Shown here piece by piece: positions 1 through 6,726 of a DNA stretch of 8,943 nucleotides; position 1 is the first letter of the stretch; each line of letters starts with the position of its first letter. Made by a program: the position numbers and the translations under genes. Origin of the DNA: an uncultured Actinomycetes bacterium. Its GTDB lineage: Bacteria; Actinomycetota; Actinomycetes; S36-B12. The notes under the pieces are model-generated. The model searched no databases. It saw only the letters and a program-made list of their open reading frames with translations, and was not told the DNA's origin. The DNA is taken from the NCBI GenBank assembly GCA_903918595.1, contig CAIXFB010000005.1, positions 1-8,943 on the forward strand, given 5' to 3'.

Positions 1-230
1 ACCGTGTCGAACTCAACGATGCCCAAGGTTCCCACGCCCGCGGCTGCCAAATACATCAAGGCGGGCGAGCCGAGGCCACCGGCACCAACGCACAGAACCT
101 TGGCGTTCTTCAGGCGCTTCTGACCGATCATGCCGACATCAGGAATGATCAGGTGCCGGCTATACCGGCGCACTTCATCGACCGACAGGCTCTCTGCGGG
201 ATCAACCAACGGTTGCAGCGACACAGCCAT
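1..230 (-). CDS. moeZ: MoeZ/MoeB-type adenylyltransferase (sulfur-carrier activating), 5' part only
   Basis: My own translation gives 76 complete codons before the window edge. The protein is an E1-like ThiF/MoeB enzyme, a cytoplasmic family that adenylates the C-terminal glycine of small sulfur-carrier proteins (MoaD, ThiS or CysO type) so that sulfur can be loaded. Actinobacterial MoeZ usually carries a C-terminal rhodanese domain, which would lie outside the window. Seen here: the family N-terminus RRYSRHLIIPDVGMIGQKRL (about residues 21-40) and the nucleotide-binding glycine loop VGAGGLGSP (about 48-56), followed by the helix and strand ending IVEFD. Start choice: ATG at 230 sits directly against GAGGAG (231-236), which is too close. 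GTG two codons on (222-224) has six bases of spacing and is a good alternative start. The gene lies downstream of gdh on the same strand with an 81-bp gap, so read-through from gdh is possible. The family call is firm. MoeZ rather than MoeB is inferred from the overall actinobacterial likeness. Confidence 0.92.
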   Translation of the reverse strand, partial: MAVSLQPLVDPAESLSVDEVRRYSRHLIIPDVGMIGQKRLKNAKVLCVGAGGLGSPALMYLAAAGVGTLGIVEFDT

Positions 231-236
231 CTCCTC
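231..236 (-). promoter_or_regulatory. Ribosome-binding site of moeZ
   Basis: The minus strand reads GAGGAG immediately before ATG at 230 and six bases before GTG at 222-224. The spacing favours the GTG as the real start, which shortens the protein by two residues. Confidence 0.55.
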
Positions 237-311
237 GTGATTACTTGATACTTCAATCAAGATTAACGACGACTGGCTGAGCTTCAGGGGCCTACCCGAT
301 CACTTGCACAT
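231..311. other. gdh-moeZ intergenic gap with an 18-bp inverted repeat
   Basis: These 81 bp separate the gdh stop (312-314) from the moeZ start. They hold a perfect inverted repeat, CTTGAT-ACTTCA-ATCAAG, at 244-261, lying 8-25 bases upstream of the moeZ Shine-Dalgarno sequence. A TAnnnT match (TAATCT on the minus strand, 260-265) could be a -10 box for moeZ, but I see no good -35 element at the right distance. I see no GC-rich hairpin followed by a T run, so there is no evident intrinsic terminator after gdh. Confidence 0.5.
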
Positions 312-3300
312 TCATTGCAACTGCACGTCTATGGAGGCACTCTGCGAGATAGCACCCTGAGCCACCAGATTTCGAAGGACCCGAAGACACACGGACAACG
401 TGGCCAAGTCTGGATTTTCGATCGCCGCGATCTCCTCCAGCGTGGTTCGCGCACGCGAGACTCCCTCGGCATGCATCGCTTCCCAGGCTTCTACCCGCCC
501 TTCAGGGTTTGCGTGCACATCGGTTGCCAGGATCACGCGCGAGGTGAGGTCGGCGATGACTTGATAAAGATCACTTCGCAGCGCCTGCCGCGCCAGTGCG
601 GTCCATCGATCACCTCGCGACAGTTCCGTGATTCGAATCAGCGTCCGATCAACGTCGTATCGATCAGACAAGGTGAAGTAGAGCGGAACAACGGTTTCCG
701 CAGACTCTCCTGTGCGCTTGCAGATATCAGTGATGTCAAGAAGTGCGTAGATATCCAACGAAGCCGCCGCTGCCTTAGCGAGCTCCTCTGGTGCTCCTGC
801 CTCAACAAACCTTGCAACTCGCCTGGTGAATCGCTCAACTTCGTTGCCGTGCAACATGTACCAGATTCCGTCTGCGTGGGCCGCAATGATCGGCGCAAAG
901 GAGGAAACCTCAGCCTCAATATCTATCTCACCTCCGCGGGTCTGCAGGAACCAGCGGGTCGCACGGTCAAAGAGCCTTCTGGTTTCGAGTTGAAGGGCTG
1001 ACTGAGCCGATGTGGAAATCTCGTTGTCAAGACTGTTGATCCAGTCCCAAAATTTCCGAATGCCAAAGATCTCCATGGCAACAGTTGCCGCTCGAATAAC
1101 TTGTTCAGCACTAGCGCCAGTTTCCTCAATAGCGCGGAAAACGAAGGTAACGCCACCCACGTTGATGATGTTGTTGACCACCACAGTGTTGATGATCTGA
1201 TCGCGTAGAGGGTGGGCATCGATGCCTGCCGAGAATCGCTCCCGCAAGATCGATGGGAAGTAACCCCGGAGAGTCTTGGTGAACCACGGGTCATTCGACA
1301 GGTTGGACTTATTCAAATTGGCAGTCGTCCAGATCTTTGCGTAGGCCAGCAACACAGCCAACTCAGGTGACGTCAACGCCTCTCCCGCTGCCCTTCGAGT
1401 TGCGAACTCTTCATCATCGGGCAGGGACTCAATGCTGCGGTTCATGAGTCCTCGACGTTCCATCTCTCGGATCATTCGTTGGTGCACCGTGACGAGTGAG
1501 ACGGCACCACGACGGGCATTACCCAGCACCACGTTCTGGTCGTAGTTATCTTCCAAGACCATCTTGGAAATTTCGTCGGTCATTTCCACCAACAGTTGAT
1601 TGCGGTCGGATTCAGATAATTCACCGCGCACCACTAGGGCATCGAGCAAAATCTTGATGTTCACCTCGTGATCTGATGTATCCACTCCGGCTGAGTTGTC
1701 GATAGCGTCGGTGTTCAGTTTTATCCCGCGCCGAGCTGCTTCGACCCGTCCCTTCTGGGTCAATCCGAGGTTGCCGCCCTCCCCGATCACCCTGCAACGT
1801 AGGTCTTCTCCGGTGACTCGAATTGCATCATTGGACTTGTCGCCAACGTCAAGATTGGTTTCGGTACTTGCTCGCACATATGTCCCGATTCCACCGTTCC
1901 AGAGCAAATCGACCGGGGCCTTGAGGATCGCTGAGATCAATTCAGCAGGCGTGCAATGGGGGGTAGCCTCGACAATTCCTAATGCTGAACGGATTTCATC
2001 GTTCAACGGGATGGACTTGGCAGAGCGTGAAAACACACCGCCACCTGCAGAGATAAGGGTGGGGTTGTAGTCATTCCATGACGATTGCGGAATTGCAAAC
2101 AGTCGCCTTCGCTCAGCCATTGCTGTTGCAGTTGCTGGATCAGGATCTATGAATATGTGGCGATGGTCGAAGGCCGCAACGAGTCGAATGTGATCGCTGA
2201 GCAGCATGCCATTGCCAAACACGTCTCCACTCATGTCTCCGATACCCACAACCGTGAAATCTTGGGTCTGGGTATCTAGATCAAGTTCGCGGAAGTGCCG
2301 TTGCACCGATATCCAGGCTCCCCGTGCAGTGATTCCCATAGCTTTGTGGTCATAGCCGACAGATCCACCGGATGCGAATGCGTCGCCGAGCCAGAATCCG
2401 AATTCGGCTGAGATGGAGTTCGCCAGATCCGAAAAAGTCGCAGTGCCCTTATCTGCAGCTACTACTAGATACGGGTCATCGCCGTCATATCGAACGACAT
2501 TCAATGGTGGGGTAACAACTCCCGCGACGATGTTGTCCGTTATGTCGAGCATCGATGACACGAAAATTCGGTAAGCCGCTCGCCCTTCTTCTAGCCACAA
2601 GCCTCGATCAACGGCAGGGTCGGGAAGACGCTTGGGAAAGAATCCTCCTTTTGCACCGACTGGGACTATGACGGCGTTCTTCACCTCCTGCGCCTTGACC
2701 AAACCAAGCACTTCAGTTCGAAAATCATCTCGTCGATCACTCCAGCGCAACCCACCACGAGCAACGTCACCAAAGCGAAGGTGAACACCTTCCACCCTCG
2801 TCGAGTACACCCAGATTTCTCGGGCTGGATGAGGTAACGGAAGTTCAGCGATCCCGCTGGGATCGAATTTGAAAGCAACAGCTGCCACATCGTCCCCCTC
2901 ATCTGATCTGAGGAAGAAATTTGTTCGTTGGGTGGCCAGTACCAAACTGGTAAGCGATCGCATGATTCGATCAGCGTCAAGACTCACAACGTCGTCAAGC
3001 GCAGCGTCGATCCGGTGTGTGATCAGTTCGGTTTCGGACTCCCGATCACCTGCAAATCCTGGATCGAATCGGATCCGGAACAGCTCCACCACATCAGCGA
3101 CGATGGCGGCGTTGTCAAGGACGACCTGCTCAATGTAAGCCTGACCAAAAGCGGAACCAATTTGACGCAGGTACCTGGCATAGGCACGGATCAACATGGC
3201 GTATCGCCAGGTCAAGCCGGCCCGCATCACCAATCCGTTGAAGGCATCAACGTCTGCCACGCCACCCCAGCAGGCCCTGAACGCTTCACAGAAGCGGTTG

Positions 3301-5135
3301 AACAATGCATCGTCAGCGACCACATCGGGTGGGAGCAGCAGTCCAAAGTCCAGAACCCACGCACGCGGAACTCCGCTACCCGAGACTTCATAGGGGTGTT
3401 CATCAAGAACTTCTACACCCAGCAGTTGCAGAATCGGCAAAATGCGTGTCAGGGAAATCGGGGCACCTTGTCGGATCACGGTGAATCGGGCGACCGAAGG
3501 CTCACTTTCGAGGCCTTGGTACATGTGTTCAGCCATTCCATCTGACGCTAAACCGTCGATGATCAAAATGTGCTCGACGGCATCCTCGGCTGAGAAGTGT
3601 GAAGTGTAGGAATCACTGAATGCGGAGCGGTACGTGGAAAGCAGTCCGGCTGCCCGCTCGACCCCAACCCGAGAGATGAGCAATTCGGCAAAGATGTCTG
3701 TCCAGTCGAGCGCGGCCTGCGCAACGTCACTTTCCAGTTGATTGAGGTCGACTCTTGGTATCGATTCAGAAGGTGCCATGCGCACCACATAGTGGATGCG
3801 CGCCAATACTGAGTCAGTCACGAGCACGGTGAAGTCGACGCTGTCACCCTGGAAGGCTGAACGCAGAATTTCTTCAATCCGCTCGCGCACCTTGGTGTTG
3901 TATCGATCACGCGGCAGGTATACGAGCACAGAAACGAATCGTCCGTACTCGTCGGATCGCACATACAACTTGGTAGTACGTCGTTCCTGATTGGCGAGCA
4001 CTGAACCAGCAATTTTGGCCAAATGCTCTTGTCGGATCTGAAAGAGCTCATCACGGGGATACGTCTCCAGAAATTGACAAAGGTCCTTCGCGCTGTGGGA
4101 GCCCGGTGGGAAATCCAGAACCTCTAGAACATAATCGAACTTTTCGCGCAGAACCGGAATCTCCGTGACACTTCGCGTATACGCAGAAGCTGCATAGAGG
4201 CCGAGGAATCGATACTCCCCCGTCACTTTCCCATCCGAATCAAACCGCTTTACTGCGATGTAATCCAGGTATGCAGATCGGTGCACCGTCGAACGTGAAT
4301 TTGCTGTAGAGAGAACAAGTACACGTGGCTCACTCGCCCGCTCGCGCACCGCCGGAGGCAGCGCGGCAAAACTAGCCGAGGCGCTGACCTCATCCGTTCG
4401 GCGAAGGATGCCCAGTCCAGTTCCAGGCACCGGAATCAGTGCTGTGTCATCACCAGCTTCAAGCAGGTCGTATTCGCGATAGCCGATGAACGTGAGGTTG
4501 TCGTCGGCCAGCCACAACAGCAAGTCGTGAGCTTCTTTGACTTCTTGTTCCGAGATCCCCTTAGGCGGAGCCTCAACGAGTGCGATCGCCAACTCCCCAG
4601 CCCGCATCCGCATGGCTGGCCAGTCGGACACTGCTTTGCGCACATCGCCAAGCACCTGAACTATGCGAGCGTTCATGGTGTCAACATCGTTGCGCACGAG
4701 GTCGCGCTCAATTTCTATGCGCATCCACGATTCCGCGATCGCACCTGTCGGCCAGGGATCATCCACATCTGTTTCCGCGATCCGGACCAGATCTCCACGG
4801 GCATCACGGATCAGTACCAACAGAGGATGAAAAAAATGCGTGATCGTGCGACCAAGTCGCGAGACCGCGGCCGAAACCGAGTCCACCAAAAATGGCATGT
4901 CATCTGTGACTACTTCGATGACGGTGTAGGTGTCTCGCTCATAGGTGCGCACCAAGGCTTGCCCAGGAGCACGGTTATGCGCCCATGCAGCCATCGCCTC
5001 AACATCATCGATGAGTGCAGGCAGTGACCGGCCCACCAATTCTTCAGCGGTGATGTGCCGCAAAAAACGTGAGCACAGCGTTTTCACATGTGGCGATTGC
5101 ATCGCCTGCATGGGTACTTCAGATTTCGGTGACAT
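312..5135 (-). CDS. gdh: NAD-specific glutamate dehydrogenase, large 180-kDa class
   Basis: The enzyme oxidatively deaminates L-glutamate to 2-oxoglutarate and ammonium with NAD+, in the cytoplasm, linking amino-acid breakdown to the TCA cycle. At 1607 residues it has the usual length of the L_180 class (Bac_GDH family). The N-terminal half looks like regulatory ACT-type modules: one near 70-150 (VIEVVTDDMPFLVDSVSAAV), one near 388-455 (LYVRSDEYGRFVSVLVYLPR) and one near 548-600. In the catalytic part, VPVGAKGGFFPKR carries the expected catalytic lysine (K829). VVGIGDMSGDVFGNG (962-976) is the dinucleotide-binding loop, and WNGGIGTYV (1079-1087) and VIGEGGNLGLTQ (1116-1127) are further family motifs. 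I see no frameshift or lost motif. ATG at 5135 has GAGGGG nine bases upstream. A later Met at residue 9 is less well supported. In mycobacteria this class is inhibited by the FHA protein GarA; whether that holds here is inference. The divergent upstream region contains possible leader structure. Confidence 0.97.
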   Translation of the reverse strand: MSPKSEVPMQAMQSPHVKTLCSRFLRHITAEELVGRSLPALIDDVEAMAAWAHNRAPGQALVRTYERDTYTVIEVVTDDMPFLVDSVSAAVSRLGRTITHFFHPLLVLIRDARGDLVRIAETDVDDPWPTGAIAESWMRIEIERDLVRNDVDTMNARIVQVLGDVRKAVSDWPAMRMRAGELAIALVEAPPKGISEQEVKEAHDLLLWLADDNLTFIGYREYDLLEAGDDTALIPVPGTGLGILRRTDEVSASASFAALPPAVRERASEPRVLVLSTANSRSTVHRSAYLDYIAVKRFDSDGKVTGEYRFLGLYAASAYTRSVTEIPVLREKFDYVLEVLDFPPGSHSAKDLCQFLETYPRDELFQIRQEHLAKIAGSVLANQERRTTKLYVRSDEYGRFVSVLVYLPRDRYNTKVRERIEEILRSAFQGDSVDFTVLVTDSVLARIHYVVRMAPSESIPRVDLNQLESDVAQAALDWTDIFAELLISRVGVERAAGLLSTYRSAFSDSYTSHFSAEDAVEHILIIDGLASDGMAEHMYQGLESEPSVARFTVIRQGAPISLTRILPILQLLGVEVLDEHPYEVSGSGVPRAWVLDFGLLLPPDVVADDALFNRFCEAFRACWGGVADVDAFNGLVMRAGLTWRYAMLIRAYARYLRQIGSAFGQAYIEQVVLDNAAIVADVVELFRIRFDPGFAGDRESETELITHRIDAALDDVVSLDADRIMRSLTSLVLATQRTNFFLRSDEGDDVAAVAFKFDPSGIAELPLPHPAREIWVYSTRVEGVHLRFGDVARGGLRWSDRRDDFRTEVLGLVKAQEVKNAVIVPVGAKGGFFPKRLPDPAVDRGLWLEEGRAAYRIFVSSMLDITDNIVAGVVTPPLNVVRYDGDDPYLVVAADKGTATFSDLANSISAEFGFWLGDAFASGGSVGYDHKAMGITARGAWISVQRHFRELDLDTQTQDFTVVGIGDMSGDVFGNGMLLSDHIRLVAAFDHRHIFIDPDPATATAMAERRRLFAIPQSSWNDYNPTLISAGGGVFSRSAKSIPLNDEIRSALGIVEATPHCTPAELISAILKAPVDLLWNGGIGTYVRASTETNLDVGDKSNDAIRVTGEDLRCRVIGEGGNLGLTQKGRVEAARRGIKLNTDAIDNSAGVDTSDHEVNIKILLDALVVRGELSESDRNQLLVEMTDEISKMVLEDNYDQNVVLGNARRGAVSLVTVHQRMIREMERRGLMNRSIESLPDDEEFATRRAAGEALTSPELAVLLAYAKIWTTANLNKSNLSNDPWFTKTLRGYFPSILRERFSAGIDAHPLRDQIINTVVVNNIINVGGVTFVFRAIEETGASAEQVIRAATVAMEIFGIRKFWDWINSLDNEISTSAQSALQLETRRLFDRATRWFLQTRGGEIDIEAEVSSFAPIIAAHADGIWYMLHGNEVERFTRRVARFVEAGAPEELAKAAAASLDIYALLDITDICKRTGESAETVVPLYFTLSDRYDVDRTLIRITELSRGDRWTALARQALRSDLYQVIADLTSRVILATDVHANPEGRVEAWEAMHAEGVSRARTTLEEIAAIENPDLATLSVCLRVLRNLVAQGAISQSASIDVQLQ

Positions 5136-5144
5136 GTCGATACG

Positions 5145-5150
5145 CCCCTC
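5145..5150 (-). promoter_or_regulatory. Ribosome-binding site of gdh
   Basis: GAGGGG on the minus strand ends nine bases before the ATG at 5135. Its GAGGG core is complementary to the CCCTC at minus-strand positions 5173-5169, so it could be hidden in a stem. Confidence 0.65.
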
Positions 5151-5292
5151 GCGCCATCACTTCGTTGTGAGGGCAATCCCTACGCTAGCCCTCGTAGCGA
5201 GCCCGAGGGCGCACGACTCCATCTCTTCACATACGGTTCATCTAGACAGATATGTTCCCTCTACATATTCACATGCCCTCGACGGATCTGAT

Positions 5293-5296
5293 GGAG
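5293..5296 (+). promoter_or_regulatory. Ribosome-binding site of the DUF2505 gene
   Basis: GGAG lies five bases before the ATG at 5302. It supports this start over any upstream in-frame start in the same open frame, which runs back into the gdh coding region. Confidence 0.6.
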
Positions 5297-5301
5297 ACAC
5301 A

Positions 5302-5781
5302 ATGAGCACCGATTTCACCCATGAGCAGCGCTTCACCGCAACGCCTGTCGAGGTCGTTGCCATGATGACCAACCCGGAATATGTTCAGCACAAAAGCGAC
5401 TCAACGGGATCCATCAAGACTGGAGTTGACGTCACGGCCGACGACGACGAGGTGACAGTGGTCAACTCCCGAGTCATGCCCGCCGATGTGCCAGCCTCGG
5501 TCAAGTCTTTTGTTGGCGACACGATCAAGGTCACCGAGACGCAGCTGTGGAACCTGGAAGACCAGTCAGCAAAAGTTGACGTGTCTTTCGGCGGCCCGCT
5601 CAGTTTCGCCGGCACCATCACCTTGACCACCGATGGCGCGGAGACGGTCGCTACCACGGTAGGAACTTTCAAAGCCACCGTGCCATTCGTGGGCGGCTCC
5701 ATCGAAGAGATGGCATCAGACCAAACCAAGAAGTACCTGCGCGCCGAAGAAAAAGCCGCCGCAGAATGGCTCAGCCGCTAG
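5302..5781 (+). CDS. DUF2505 family protein (SRPBCC-like fold likely)
   Basis: This is a 159-residue, probably soluble protein with no signal peptide or membrane segment. It matches the pattern of the DUF2505 family as I know it: an N-terminal FTHEQRFTATPVEVVAMMTN segment (5-24) resembling the first strand and helix of START/SRPBCC proteins, a central RVMPADVPASVKSFVGD (57-73), strands ending in FKATVPFVGGSIEEM (123-137), and an amphipathic C-terminal helix ending AEEKAAAEWLSR. SRPBCC folds commonly bind hydrophobic ligands, but no function is established for DUF2505, and none should be assumed. The open frame extends upstream into gdh, but ATG 5302 is the first start with a Shine-Dalgarno sequence and gives the usual family length. 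The gene is divergent from gdh. Its stop at 5779-5781 abuts the stop of the patatin gene on the other strand. Confidence 0.88.
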   Translation: MSTDFTHEQRFTATPVEVVAMMTNPEYVQHKSDSTGSIKTGVDVTADDDEVTVVNSRVMPADVPASVKSFVGDTIKVTETQLWNLEDQSAKVDVSFGGPLSFAGTITLTTDGAETVATTVGTFKATVPFVGGSIEEMASDQTKKYLRAEEKAAAEWLSR

Positions 5782-6726
5782 TCAGATCTGCCATGTCCCT
5801 CGGCTGGTCCGGATGGAAGTCTCCAGCACAGCGGCTCTGCGCGAGCTATCCATCATGTTGCCGCCCATGACTTGCAGGTCTGCTCCAGATGGTTGAGCAA
5901 CGAACACGCTGATGCCCGTAGCTCTGACCTGTTCGACCTCACGGTCGCAGGCGCCGGTGACCTGTGTTCGCCAGCGGCGTTCCAACCAGCCAACAAGGCC
6001 GCTTGCTCGCCCACTGTCGGCGGCGGCCATCGGAGCGATGACGTACACCTCATCGAGATCAGCATGTGAGACAACGTCTACCGAGGTGGCCGATACCGCG
6101 CCGCCATCGATATACGAGTGCTCACCGATTCGCACCGGGGCAAACCACCCAGGGATAGCGCACGATGCCATCACAGCGCTGCGCAGTGGGACCTGCGGAG
6201 CCCCTGCTCGACCGAAGACGGTGCGCCGTCCTGTGGCGTAGTCCATTGCGATGATCCAGACGCCATCGTGGGCAGCCCACTGCCCCATCGGAGTCACCGC
6301 ATCAACCAAGTGACCTACCCGCTCTAGGTTTCGTGCACCCTGAGGCAAAAAAGCCGACAGCACAGCCGTTGCATTCCGTTGGCCTGGATGAATGACGCTC
6401 TCACGCATCAACGCAGGTGATCCGGGCAACCATTTTCGGGGCATTGGCGGACGGTGACCGCCCGCGGCCCGATCGGCACTCCAGGAATAACCGGCCAACG
6501 GGCCGGAGGTGACTACATCTTCGCGATAGTGCTGCATTAACTCCGGAACACTGACCCCGTTGCCGAGCAGCGACACCAAAATCGAGCCCGCAGAAGTGCC
6601 CACCAATAGGTCTGCACTCCGGGCATCAAAGCCGTGGGCCTCTTCTAATCCTCGCAGGGCACCTACTGCCCATGTGCCGCCCAGCACGCCGCCTCCGCCG
6701 ATGACGATGGCGCGTCGGATGCTCAC
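5782..6726 (-). CDS. Patatin-like phospholipase / acyl hydrolase (RssA-type)
   Basis: This 314-residue Ser-Asp acyl hydrolase has a complete patatin signature: the oxyanion glycine loop VIGGGGVLGG (8-17), the nucleophile elbow GTSAG (43-47, Ser45) and the catalytic DGG (207-209, Asp207) in YIDGGAVSATSVDVV. Proteins of this family cleave acyl esters of phospholipids or neutral lipids; the substrate here is unknown. I see no signal peptide or transmembrane helix, so it is likely cytoplasmic or peripheral to the membrane. The start is GTG at 6726-6724, overlapping the TGA of the upstream acyltransferase gene as GTGA. No clear Shine-Dalgarno sequence precedes it, which points to translational coupling. 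The gene ends with no spacer against the convergent DUF2505 gene. It is likely second in a two-gene lipid operon, where it could release fatty acids from lipids made or handled by its partner (inference). Confidence 0.93.
   Translation of the reverse strand: MSIRRAIVIGGGGVLGGTWAVGALRGLEEAHGFDARSADLLVGTSAGSILVSLLGNGVSVPELMQHYREDVVTSGPLAGYSWSADRAAGGHRPPMPRKWLPGSPALMRESVIHPGQRNATAVLSAFLPQGARNLERVGHLVDAVTPMGQWAAHDGVWIIAMDYATGRRTVFGRAGAPQVPLRSAVMASCAIPGWFAPVRIGEHSYIDGGAVSATSVDVVSHADLDEVYVIAPMAAADSGRASGLVGWLERRWRTQVTGACDREVEQVRATGISVFVAQPSGADLQVMGGNMMDSSRRAAVLETSIRTSRGTWQI

Larger units (their letters stand above)
5136..5301. promoter_or_regulatory. Divergent gdh / DUF2505 intergenic region with repeated GAGGGC/GCCCTC arms
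   Basis: This 166-bp region must hold the promoters of both divergent genes, though I cannot pick a convincing -35/-10 pair for either. On the plus strand it contains GAGGGC (5169-5174), GCCCTCG (5188-5194), CGAGGGC (5204-5210) and GCCCTCG (5275-5281). It also contains CCCTC at 5257-5261 and CCCCTC at 5145-5150 (the gdh Shine-Dalgarno complement). A second perfect inverted repeat, CGCTA (5183-5187) with TAGCG (5195-5199), overlaps the first pair and excludes it. There is also ATATGT-N7-ACATAT at 5250-5268, and TTCACAT occurs twice, at 5226-5232 and 5268-5274, exactly 42 bp apart. That the region is regulatory follows from its position; the mechanism is inference. Confidence 0.6.

Noticed and set aside
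315..1001. 228-codon plus-strand open frame beginning right after the gdh stop
   Set aside because: It lies wholly antisense to the conserved C-terminal part of gdh, has no Shine-Dalgarno start and encodes no recognisable family; it is a codon-bias shadow.
2928..3545. 205-codon plus-strand open frame inside gdh
   Set aside because: Antisense to intact gdh coding sequence, low-complexity composition and no homology that I recognise.
4945..5301. Upstream in-frame extension of the DUF2505 gene giving a 278-residue protein
   Set aside because: The extension overlaps the gdh start and lacks family resemblance. ATG 5302 has a Shine-Dalgarno sequence and gives the normal DUF2505 length.
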